Of a stretch of 5,216 bases of DNA, positions 1-5,216 are shown one piece after another. Position 1 is the first letter of the stretch, and the number at the start of each line of letters is the position of its first letter. The position numbers were made by a program, and so were the translations under genes. The notes under the pieces were generated by a model that searched no databases, was not told the DNA's origin, and saw only the letters and a list, made by a program, of their open reading frames with translations. Source of the stretch: a bacterium (GTDB lineage: Bacteria > Bacillota_I > Bacilli_A > RF39 > UBA660); contig JAQXHT010000100.1 of assembly GCA_029007415.1 (NCBI GenBank), forward strand, positions 1 through 5,216. Reading direction: 5' to 3'.

Positions 1-499
1 AGATGTTACTAATGAAGAAAGAAAAGAAGTACCATTCTTTCTATATGGGAGGGAAACAGCAAATAATGTAATTGAATTTGATGATTTTTTTACAAATAGT
101 AATAGAAATAATAGACAAAGTACAGAAGCAGTTTTTAATCAGGTGATGATTGATGATTTAGAAAGAAGAATTAATAATAATTTAAATACTGACTTTGTAG
201 TTTGTCATGGTCATTCTCATCCAGCAAAAAGTAATTTTCATGAAAACTTTTCACTTGGTGATTTTGCTTCTTATATAGAGATGAATCAGAATAACTCTGT
301 ATTTAAAAATAAACAAGTTGAATTAACCAGTTGTTTAGTTACAAGCACAGGTGATATTAACTTTTTATTCTATGATAATGTGAGTGATAATTTCTATCGC
401 TTTACTAATGTTTATGCCAAAAGTGAAAATGGTCTTAGGCCAGTTAATTGTTATAATATGAATCAAGAAGAAAACTATCAACGAACAGGACACAGATAA
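1..499 (+). CDS. JAMM/MPN (JAB) metallopeptidase-like protein, 5' end missing
   Basis: The reading frame is open from the left edge (first full codon at base 2) to TAA at 497-499, giving 165 visible residues; the start lies outside. Seen: numbering from that first codon, Glu9 precedes a hydrophobic strand ending in Gly (EVPFFLYG), followed by H71-S-H73-P and, nine residues later, S84-L-G-D87. A glutamate followed by HxHP...SxxD is the zinc-binding JAMM signature of MPN/JAB proteins, where the two His and the Asp bind zinc and the Glu activates water. A later strand-rich stretch (ELTSCLVTSTGDINFLFYD) fits the end of this fold. Known: prokaryotic JAMM proteins include isopeptidases and deconjugases of ubiquitin-like systems and CBASS Cap3; RadC is a relative. 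Which applies here is unknown, as no E1, E2 or ubiquitin-like gene is visible. The tail is Asn-rich and polar, with no membrane segment. An in-frame GTG at 143 is internal, since starting there would remove the catalytic Glu. A terminator follows, so it is the last gene of its unit. Confidence 0.72.
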   Translation, partial: DVTNEERKEVPFFLYGRETANNVIEFDDFFTNSNRNNRQSTEAVFNQVMIDDLERRINNNLNTDFVVCHGHSHPAKSNFHENFSLGDFASYIEMNQNNSVFKNKQVELTSCLVTSTGDINFLFYDNVSDNFYRFTNVYAKSENGLRPVNCYNMNQEENYQRTGHR

Positions 500-538
500 A
501 AAATAGTACTTGAATTACCCTTGATAATTACTTATACC

Positions 539-569
539 AAGATAGAAAGTTTACATTTCTATCTTTTTT
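539..569 (+). terminator. Rho-independent terminator after the JAMM gene
   Basis: A perfect 10-bp inverted repeat, AAGATAGAAA (539-548) and TTTCTATCTT (556-565), encloses a 7-nt loop and runs into six T residues (564-569). The stem is AT-rich and therefore weak, but the hairpin plus T-run 40 nt after the JAMM stop codon fits an intrinsic terminator. The same DNA carries the -35 region of the next promoter, so the repeat could instead, or also, be an operator. Confidence 0.65.
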
Positions 570-578
570 AGATATAAT
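550..578 (+). promoter_or_regulatory. Sigma-A type promoter for ackA-nrnA-engB
   Basis: A -35 box TTTACA (550-555, one mismatch to TTGACA) and a perfect -10 box TATAAT (573-578) are separated by the ideal 17 bp. Transcription would start near base 585, leaving a leader of about 20 nt before the ackA start at 606. The -35 box lies in the loop of the upstream terminator hairpin, and the spacer contains its 3' arm and T-run. I see no catabolite-response (cre) site in the gap, although ackA is CcpA-controlled in Bacillus. Confidence 0.75.
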
Positions 579-593
579 AAAGTTGTTTTAGAA

Positions 594-600
594 AAGAGGA
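594..600 (+). promoter_or_regulatory. Ribosome binding site of ackA
   Basis: AAGAGGA lies 5 nt before the ATG at 606. It supports this start, which also gives the canonical acetate kinase N-terminus. Confidence 0.75.
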
Positions 601-605
601 ATATT

Positions 606-1790
606 ATGAAAATTTTATCAATCAATACAGGAAGTAGTTCTCTAAAATTTAGTTTATTTGAAATGAATAATGAAGAAGTAATAGCTAGTGGACTATTTGA
701 GAGAATTGGACTTGATGGAGTTTATACAATTAAATATCAAGGACAAAAAATAAAAGAAGAAGTAGAATTAAAGAATCATACAGATGCTGTTAAAATTCTA
801 TTAGAAAAGTTAATATCACTTGAAATAATTAAATCACTTGATGAAATTGACGGCGTTGGCCATCGTTTAGTTCATGGTAAAGATAAATATGCTTCAAGTG
901 TTATCATTACAGATGAAGTAGTAAATGATTTATTAGCATTTAAAGACTTTGCACCACTTCATAATCCAGCTAACGTTTTAGGAATAGAAGCTTTTAAAGA
1001 AGTTTTACCAAACGTATTAATGGTAGGTGTATTTGATACCGCTTTTCATCAAACAATGGAAAAAGAAACTTACTTATATCCTGTACCTTATGAATGGTAT
1101 ACTAAATATGGAGTTCGTAAATATGGCTTTCATGGGACAAGTCATCGTTATATAACAGAAACAATTACTAAAGAATTAGGAAGAAAAGATTTAAAGATAA
1201 TTAGCTGTCATATTGGAAATGGTGGTTCAATAACTGCAGTTAAAGATGGAAAATGTGTTGATACATCAATGGGATTTACTCCACTTGCTGGTATAATGAT
1301 GGGAACAAGATCAGGAGATGTTGATCCATCAATTATTCCATATGTTATGGAACAAGAAGGATTAAATGCTAGTGAAGTAGTTAACGACTTAAATAAGAAA
1401 TCTGGTCTTTTAGGTCTTAGTGGAAAAAGCAGTGACATGCGTGATGTAATCTCTTTAATAAATGAAGGAGATGAACAAGCAAAACTAGCATTTAATAAAT
1501 ATGTAAGATGTGTAACAGATTATATTGCTAAATATTATGTCTTATTAGAAGGTGCTGATGTAATTTGCTTTACAGCTGGCGTAGGTGAAAATAGTATTCC
1601 AGTAAGAAAAGCTGTATGTGAAAATTTAAGATGTTTAGGTATTAAAATAGATGAAGATAAAAACAATATTATGGGAGAATCAGCTAAGATAAGTAGCGAT
1701 GATTCTAGTTGTTTAGTATATGTTATTCCAACAGATGAAGAGTTAATGATAGCTAGAGATACACTATTTTTCTTACATCAGAATGGATAA
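606..1790 (+). CDS. ackA: Acetate kinase
   Basis: This cytoplasmic enzyme interconverts acetate + ATP with acetyl phosphate + ADP. In a fermenter it normally works toward ATP and acetate, after phosphotransacetylase. Length (394 aa) is normal for the family (about 395-405). Seen: the N-terminal phosphate-binding motif with Asn7, Ser10 and Ser12; GHRLVHG with Arg87; FDTAFH with Asp144; FHGTSH with His176; the glycine-rich HIGNGGS (about 202-208); GTRSGDVDP with Arg235; FTAGVGENS (322-330) in the nucleotide-binding part; and C-terminal TDEE (376-379). These match the catalytic set known from Methanosarcina AckA (Asn7, Arg91, Asp148, His180, Arg241, Glu384), so the enzyme should be active. It is first in the operon, with its own promoter and RBS. 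The usual partner gene pta is not adjacent within the window; nrnA follows after 5 nt. No anomaly in composition. Confidence 0.98.
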   Translation: MKILSINTGSSSLKFSLFEMNNEEVIASGLFERIGLDGVYTIKYQGQKIKEEVELKNHTDAVKILLEKLISLEIIKSLDEIDGVGHRLVHGKDKYASSVIITDEVVNDLLAFKDFAPLHNPANVLGIEAFKEVLPNVLMVGVFDTAFHQTMEKETYLYPVPYEWYTKYGVRKYGFHGTSHRYITETITKELGRKDLKIISCHIGNGGSITAVKDGKCVDTSMGFTPLAGIMMGTRSGDVDPSIIPYVMEQEGLNASEVVNDLNKKSGLLGLSGKSSDMRDVISLINEGDEQAKLAFNKYVRCVTDYIAKYYVLLEGADVICFTAGVGENSIPVRKAVCENLRCLGIKIDEDKNNIMGESAKISSDDSSCLVYVIPTDEELMIARDTLFFLHQNG

Positions 1791-1795
1791 TAAAT

Positions 1796-2758
1796 ATGTG
1801 GAATCAAATTTATCGTAAAATAAAAAAATATGACAATATAGTTATTGCTAGACACGTTGGTGCTGATCCCGATGCTTTAGCTAGTCAAATATCTTTGAAA
1901 GAGTCAATTCTTTTAACATTTCCTAAAAAAAATGTACTAGCAGTAGGAAATGGTAGTGCTAAATTTTCTTATCTTGGAAAGTTAGATCATTATGATGAGA
2001 TTGACAATTTTCTGTTGATTGTTTTAGATACACCAGATAAGAAAAGAGTAGATTTTAAATTCTTTGATAAAGCCACAGAAGTGATTAAAATAGATCATCA
2101 TCCCTTCATTGATGATTTTGGAGGAATTGAACATATAGATACTACCGCTTCCAGCACATCAGAAATACTAATGGAGTTCTTTAAAGTATCAAAATTAGTT
2201 TGCAATAAAACAATAGCAATGCGTTTATATTGTGGTTTAGTTAGTGACTCTAATAGATTTTTATTTGATAGTTCTAGCTATAAAACTTTTGCATTAGTAA
2301 GTTATTATTTAAAGAAATATCAATTTACTTTATCAGATATTTACAAGAAACTTTATATTAGACCTTTGAAGGAAATAAGACTAGAAGGTTATATTAAAGA
2401 AAATATGACAGTATCTGAAAATAAAGTAGCTTCTATTTTAATAACTGATGATATTGTAACTAAATTTAAAGCTGATAGTGCTTCCTCTGGAAATATGATT
2501 AACTTTTTCAACTACATAGATGAAGTCCTTGTTTGGGTAATTGCTACTGAAGATGTAAAAAATAACAACATCAGAGTAAATATTAGATCAAGAGGACCTG
2601 TTATTAATAAAGTAGCTGAAAGGTATAATGGTGGAGGGCATGCTTACGCTAGTGGAGCTAGACTTGCAAACTTTGACTTAGCCAAAGAATTAATTGCTGA
2701 TTTAGATAAAGCGACTAAAGAATATATAGAAAGCGAGCTTAATGATGAAGATAAATAA
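1796..2758 (+). CDS. nrnA: NrnA-type DHH phosphoesterase (nanoRNase / pAp phosphatase)
   Basis: Known role of the family: Mn-dependent cytoplasmic enzyme that degrades 2-5 nt RNAs to mononucleotides and, in many Bacillota, dephosphorylates 3'-phosphoadenosine 5'-phosphate (pAp). Seen in this 320-aa protein (usual size): the DHH domain with His20 and Asp24/Asp26 (HVGADPDAL), Asp78 in VLDTPD, the signature D100-H101-H102 (IDHHP), and Asp151 in GLVSDSNRFLF, which together make the two-metal centre. After a linker, the DHHA1 substrate-binding domain carries RSRGPVIN (264-271) and YNGGGHAYASGA (277-288) with GGGH at 279-282. These segments follow Bacillus subtilis NrnA (YtqI) closely, which favours NrnA over RecJ or GdpP: there is no PAS/GGDEF or membrane part and no long RecJ extension. 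The ATG lies 5 nt after the ackA stop with only a poor Shine-Dalgarno (GGAT overlapping the ackA end), so translation is probably coupled to ackA. The 3' end overlaps engB by 17 nt. Confidence 0.93.
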   Translation: MWNQIYRKIKKYDNIVIARHVGADPDALASQISLKESILLTFPKKNVLAVGNGSAKFSYLGKLDHYDEIDNFLLIVLDTPDKKRVDFKFFDKATEVIKIDHHPFIDDFGGIEHIDTTASSTSEILMEFFKVSKLVCNKTIAMRLYCGLVSDSNRFLFDSSSYKTFALVSYYLKKYQFTLSDIYKKLYIRPLKEIRLEGYIKENMTVSENKVASILITDDIVTKFKADSASSGNMINFFNYIDEVLVWVIATEDVKNNNIRVNIRSRGPVINKVAERYNGGGHAYASGARLANFDLAKELIADLDKATKEYIESELNDEDK

Positions 2759-3338
2759 TGTAGACTTAGAAATGATTGTTACTAGAAGAAGCCAGTATCC
2801 TACTAATCATCAAAAAGAATTTTTACTAGTAGGACGTAGTAATGTTGGAAAAAGTAGTTTCATTAATACCCTATTAAACAGAAAAAATTTAGCTCATACA
2901 TCATCTCATCCTGGTAAAACACAAACTTTGAATTTTTATCATATAAATGATGAGTTTTACTTAATAGATGTACCAGGTTATGGTTATGCAGAAGTTAGTA
3001 AGACAATACAAGCTAAGTTTGGTAAAATGATGGAAGAATACCTAGAAACAAGAGATGAATTAAAAAGAGTTTTTATGTTAGTAGACCTTCGTCATAAACC
3101 TACTGAAGATGATATAATGATGTATAATTTCCTTAAATATTATCAAATTCCTGTTACAATAGTAGCGACTAAAGCAGATAAAGTAGGTTCGAGTAAAAGA
3201 GAAAAGAGTAAAAAACAACTACTTGAAACATTAGATTTAGTAGTGGGAGATAATGTTATTGTTTTCTCAAGTGTAACCAAAGAAGGTAAAGACGAAGTCT
3301 TAAAACAAATTGATGAATTGCTAGTAGACACCATTTAA
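2742..3338 (+). CDS. engB: Ribosome-biogenesis GTPase EngB/YsxC
   Basis: A P-loop GTPase of the TrmE-Era-EngA-YihA class. In Bacillus it is essential and assists late assembly of the 50S subunit. Seen in 198 aa (usual about 195-210): G1/Walker A GRSNVGKSS (31-39), followed by the family-typical NRKNLAHTSS; G2 PGKTQTLNFY (57-66); G3 DVPGYGYAEVSK (76-87); DLRHKP (115-120), which is diagnostic of this subfamily; G4 TKAD (143-146); and G5 FSSVTKEGKDE (175-185). All nucleotide-binding motifs are intact. Tandem ATG codons at 2742 and 2745 are both possible starts; the second gives the MK- beginning common in the family and is slightly preferred. Both lie inside the end of nrnA, and no good Shine-Dalgarno is visible, so translational coupling is likely. 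In Bacillus the gene follows lonA; no lon gene is adjacent here. The stop is followed by a palindrome but no clear terminator. Confidence 0.97.
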   Translation: MMKINNVDLEMIVTRRSQYPTNHQKEFLLVGRSNVGKSSFINTLLNRKNLAHTSSHPGKTQTLNFYHINDEFYLIDVPGYGYAEVSKTIQAKFGKMMEEYLETRDELKRVFMLVDLRHKPTEDDIMMYNFLKYYQIPVTIVATKADKVGSSKREKSKKQLLETLDLVVGDNVIVFSSVTKEGKDEVLKQIDELLVDTI

Positions 3339-3340
3339 AG

Positions 3341-3354
3341 TGTTATGCATAACA
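3341..3354. promoter_or_regulatory. Perfect 14-bp palindrome between engB and the 150-aa gene
   Basis: TGTTATGCATAACA is identical to its reverse complement. It is flanked by a looser outer pair, AGTG at 3339-3342 and CACT at 3357-3360. No T-run follows, so it does not look like an intrinsic terminator. The symmetry fits a binding site for a dimeric repressor, and a weak candidate promoter lies just upstream (TTGATG 3310-3315, 18-bp spacer, TTTAAA 3334-3339). As RNA it could fold next to the Shine-Dalgarno at 3361. I cannot match it to a known operator. Confidence 0.4.
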
Positions 3355-3360
3355 TACACT

Positions 3361-3367
3361 AGGTGAT
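3361..3367 (+). promoter_or_regulatory. Strong ribosome binding site of the 150-aa gene
   Basis: AGGTGAT is fully complementary to the conserved 3' end of Bacillota 16S rRNA (part of AGGAGGTGATC). It lies 5 nt before the ATG at 3373, fixes the start of that gene, and is the best Shine-Dalgarno in the window. Confidence 0.75.
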
Positions 3368-3372
3368 AGATA

Positions 3373-3825
3373 ATGAAAATTGTTTCTACCTGTGATGGTT
3401 TTATTTTAATAACTCCTAAAAATTTATGTTTAGAAGAAAAGGATAAAATGATAAGAGAATTAAAGAATTTTCTCTTAACTTATAATAATTATTTTTCCTT
3501 TTTAAAGACCGGCTTTTATGAAGTTAGTGTTGGCTATAACAAATTAGTGGGAACAATTTTTGAGATAAAGAAAGAAGAGAACTTTATTTTTGGTGAAGAC
3601 CATATTGATCTTAGAATTACAATAATTGGAGAGATAAAAGTTGGTCTTGCTTTTGAAGAAGATATTATTCCATTTGATAAGATTTATTGGTATCAAAATA
3701 AGTATTATTTATTTGATGAAAAGCTTATCGAAAAGTATTTTTATACTCTTATTGAACATGGGGAATATGTCTTTTCTGAAAAACAAGAAGAGGTTTTAAG
3801 TAAAGGAACGTTATTAAGTATTTAA
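3373..3825 (+). CDS. Uncharacterised 150-aa cytoplasmic protein
   Basis: I do not recognise this protein. The strong Shine-Dalgarno, the ATG start, a complete frame with TAA and a terminator right behind the stop argue that it is a real gene. Seen: no signal peptide, no membrane segment, no Cys/His metal cluster and no nucleotide-binding motif. The N-terminal strand (KIVSTCDGFILIT, 2-14) is followed by a charged, probably helical stretch (about 19-38). A middle part (about 44-108) alternates hydrophobic and polar residues as in a beta-rich fold and includes IDLRITIIGEIKVGLAF. An aromatic segment (IYWYQNKYYLF, 104-114) and a Lys/Glu-rich probable helical end follow. Phe, Tyr and Ile are abundant. 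It lies 34 nt after engB in the same direction and could be the fourth gene of the operon, or have its own control through the palindrome at 3341-3354. No function is proposed. Confidence 0.82.
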   Translation: MKIVSTCDGFILITPKNLCLEEKDKMIRELKNFLLTYNNYFSFLKTGFYEVSVGYNKLVGTIFEIKKEENFIFGEDHIDLRITIIGEIKVGLAFEEDIIPFDKIYWYQNKYYLFDEKLIEKYFYTLIEHGEYVFSEKQEEVLSKGTLLSI

Positions 3826-3853
3826 GTAGAGATTCATTCTCTATTTTTCTTTT
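3824..3853 (+). terminator. Rho-independent terminator after the 150-aa gene
   Basis: TAGAGA (3827-3832) and TCTCTA (3838-3843) form a stem around the loop TTCAT. The stem can extend by a G-T pair and two A-T pairs into the last two bases of the stop codon. Five T residues (3844-3848), a C and four more T residues follow. It closes the + strand unit that begins at ackA. Confidence 0.75.
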
Positions 3854-3893
3854 AGCTAATAAAAGTGTTAGTGTTTTTTAAACGGTAAAAAAT
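3854..3893. other. AT-rich spacer between convergent terminators
   Basis: This short non-coding stretch has homopolymer runs. TTTTTTA (3874-3880) and TAAAAAA (3886-3892) form a small A/T-only inverted repeat with loop AACGG, which may strengthen termination from either side. No gene or promoter is visible here. Confidence 0.4.
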
Positions 3894-3915
3894 AAAAAAG
3901 ACCTGTGTTGGTCTT
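3894..3915 (-). terminator. Rho-independent terminator of spoIVA
   Basis: On the - strand AAGACC (3915-3910) and GGTCTT (3903-3898) form a 6-bp stem around a 6-nt loop. A run of T residues follows (3899-3894, overlapping the end of the stem, then more beyond one A). The first two bases of the spoIVA stop codon (3916-3914, minus strand TAA) overlap the 5' arm. On the + strand no T-run follows, so it works in the spoIVA direction. Confidence 0.75.
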
Positions 3916-5216
3916 ATAGAACTATAGCAATCATATTACTTGAACCTTTATTAACAACTTTGGTAAGTGTTTGTTGTAATTTATATCGAATATTATCTGG
4001 CATCATCGCTAGTTTAGACTGAATTCCTTCTTGCACAATATTATCTAAACTTCTACCGAAAATTTCACTTTTCCAAATTTCACTTGGATTATGTTCATAA
4101 TCACGCATTAGATAATCAATTAATTCTTTACTTTGCGTTTCACTACCGATTATTGGTTCAAAAGTAGAGTTAACATCTACTCTAATCATATGTATTGAAG
4201 GAGCAATTGCCTTAAGTTTAACTCCATATCTTGGACCTTGTTTAATAATTTCTGGTGTTTCTAGTTTCATATCGTTAAGAGAAGGAGTAGCAACACCATA
4301 TCCTGTTTGTTTAACCATTTTTAAAGCATATTTAATCTGGTCATATTCTCTTTTTGCTTCTTCATATTCCTGAAATAATGATAATAAACTAGCTTTACTA
4401 GTAACATCTATTTTAACAATTTCTTTTAAAACTTGATTGTATAAATCACTAGGTGCTTCTAAGTTAATAGTAACAATACCAGTAGCAGGGTCTACATTAG
4501 AAAGATAAGCTTTTTCAATTTCATCATAATCTTTGAAATGGTCAGTTATGTGTTCAATATCTCTTAGTTTATCAACTTCCACAACACTATTTTTGATGGC
4601 TTCAATATAAACTTTCTTGATAGGATTATCATGATTTAAAATAGCAATCCATTCAGGCATATTAACTTGTACTTCAAGAATTGGAAATTCATATAAAGCT
4701 TCTCTTAAAATAGTAGTCATTTCTCTTTCGTTCATTGTATCAATATTAATAGGTAAGACAGGAACACTATATTCTTCTTTTAGACTTTCAGCAAGTCGTT
4801 CTGTTTCAGGAAGAGTAGGGTGTGTTGTATTTAATAAGACAATAAATGGTTTACCAATATCTTTTAATTCTTCAATAACTCTATTTTCAGCTTCTAAATA
4901 ATCACTACGATTAAATTCACCAATCGAACCATCAGTAGTTACAACAATTCCTATAGTTGAATGATCTTTAATAACTTTCTCTGTACCGATTTCAGCTGCT
5001 TCTGTAAAAGGAATCTCTTCATCATACCAAGGAGTTTTGACCATTCTTGGACCATTCTCATCAGTAGCACCCTTAGCATTATCAATAACAAATCCGACAC
5101 AATCTACTAATCTAATGTTACAATCAAAGTCATCAATCTTCACTTTAGCTGCTCTATTAGGAATGAATTTAGGTTCCGTTGTCATAATAGTTTTACCAGC
5201 AGCACTTTGAGGAATT
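3914..5216 (-). CDS. spoIVA: Stage IV sporulation protein A (spore coat basement ATPase), N-terminus missing
   Basis: SpoIVA polymerises on the forespore surface in the mother cell. It is anchored by SpoVM, uses ATP hydrolysis to assemble, and forms the base layer of the coat; it is also needed for cortex formation. Seen: 433 codons up to the right edge, beginning with IPQSAAGKTIMTTEPKF, which aligns with about residue 59 of the 492-aa Bacillus protein. About 58 residues, including the Walker A loop, therefore lie outside. The ATG at 5185-5183 is an internal Met. Present are the sensor threonine pair (Thr70/71 in Bacillus) just after it, the Walker B-type LVDCVG with Asp at 5104-5102 (Asp97 in Bacillus), DENGPRM, the STIGIVVTTDGSIGE strand, the middle region, and the conserved C-terminal part (KMVKQTGYG, RYGVKLKAIAPSIHMI, IWKSEIFGRSL). 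The hydrophobic C-terminus IAIVL, needed for correct localisation in Bacillus, is kept. The gene is convergent with the ackA operon and separately terminated. Its promoter, expected to be sigma-E dependent, is not in the window. Confidence 0.97.
   Translation of the reverse strand, partial: IPQSAAGKTIMTTEPKFIPNRAAKVKIDDFDCNIRLVDCVGFVIDNAKGATDENGPRMVKTPWYDEEIPFTEAAEIGTEKVIKDHSTIGIVVTTDGSIGEFNRSDYLEAENRVIEELKDIGKPFIVLLNTTHPTLPETERLAESLKEEYSVPVLPINIDTMNEREMTTILREALYEFPILEVQVNMPEWIAILNHDNPIKKVYIEAIKNSVVEVDKLRDIEHITDHFKDYDEIEKAYLSNVDPATGIVTINLEAPSDLYNQVLKEIVKIDVTSKASLLSLFQEYEEAKREYDQIKYALKMVKQTGYGVATPSLNDMKLETPEIIKQGPRYGVKLKAIAPSIHMIRVDVNSTFEPIIGSETQSKELIDYLMRDYEHNPSEIWKSEIFGRSLDNIVQEGIQSKLAMMPDNIRYKLQQTLTKVVNKGSSNMIAIVL

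Noticed and set aside
143..499. GTG at 143 as the start of the first gene (118-aa protein)
   Set aside because: The frame is open back to base 2, and the upstream part contains the Glu and hydrophobic strand expected of the JAMM fold. The GTG is internal and has no Shine-Dalgarno.
510..538. Second promoter-like pair TTGAAT (510-515) and TATACC (533-538) with a 17-bp spacer
   Set aside because: The -10 box is poor, and any transcript would immediately meet the terminator at 539-569. The promoter at 550-578 is far better.
1208..1438. 76-codon open frame on the - strand inside ackA
   Set aside because: It lies opposite strongly conserved ackA codons, has no Shine-Dalgarno and resembles no protein; it is a shadow of ackA.
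3143..3334. 63-codon open frame on the - strand inside engB
   Set aside because: Its low-complexity Ser/Thr/Leu composition is what antisense to an AT-rich gene gives; there is no supporting signal.
3341..3354. Match of the palindrome to Rex, PerR/Fur or cre operators
   Set aside because: The GTTA-TGCA-TAAC half-site spacing and bases do not fit the Rex, PerR/Fur or cre patterns as I know them, so no regulator is named.
3339..3360. Terminator of engB at the palindrome
   Set aside because: There is no loop in the perfect palindrome and no T-run after it; a ribosome binding site follows instead.
3914..5185. spoIVA starting at the ATG at 5185
   Set aside because: The frame continues to the window edge with residues that match the Bacillus protein just before this Met, so the true start lies beyond 5216.
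1..5216. CRISPR arrays, tRNA or rRNA genes, insertion sequences, riboswitches
   Set aside because: No repeated spacer pattern, cloverleaf, transposase-like frame, terminal inverted repeats or long structured leader was seen. The longest non-coding stretch is only about 106 nt.

Overview
The window is a strongly AT-rich piece of bacterial chromosome with tightly packed housekeeping genes. It most likely comes from a low-GC spore-forming member of the Bacillota (class Bacilli or Erysipelotrichia-like; the precise lineage cannot be read from this window). The grounds are an acetate kinase, a NrnA-type DHH phosphoesterase and an EngB/YsxC GTPase that closely follow the Bacillus versions as I know them, and above all a SpoIVA spore-coat ATPase, which is found in endospore formers. 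All six stop codons in the window are TAA. Every tryptophan codon I checked is TGG, and no TGA lies in frame in any gene.

Layout, left to right. (1) Bases 1-499 hold the 3' part of a gene on the + strand whose start lies before the window. Its product carries a recognisable JAMM/MPN (JAB) metallopeptidase signature: a Glu before a hydrophobic strand, then H-S-H-P and S-x-x-D. (2) Bases 500-605 hold a compact terminator/promoter junction, where the -35 hexamer of the next promoter lies in the loop of the terminator hairpin. (3) Bases 606-3338 form a three-gene block, ackA - nrnA - engB, with a 5-nt gap and then a 17-nt overlap, so the genes are probably co-transcribed and translationally coupled. 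(4) After 34 nt containing a perfect 14-bp palindrome and a strong Shine-Dalgarno sequence comes a 150-codon gene that I do not recognise (3373-3825). (5) Two convergent terminators sit in the AT-rich spacer 3826-3913. (6) Bases 3914-5216 on the - strand hold spoIVA, which lacks only about the first 58 residues because it runs off the right edge.

The operon mixes central metabolism (acetate/ATP), RNA turnover (nanoRNA and pAp recycling) and ribosome assembly (EngB acts on the large subunit), with no obvious shared pathway; they look like growth genes sharing a promoter. spoIVA is transcribed toward them and is insulated by the convergent terminators, as expected for a gene used only in the mother cell during sporulation. 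Its promoter is outside the window. I see no mobile element, CRISPR array, tRNA or rRNA. The least explained items are the JAMM protein, the 150-aa orphan and the palindrome in front of it.
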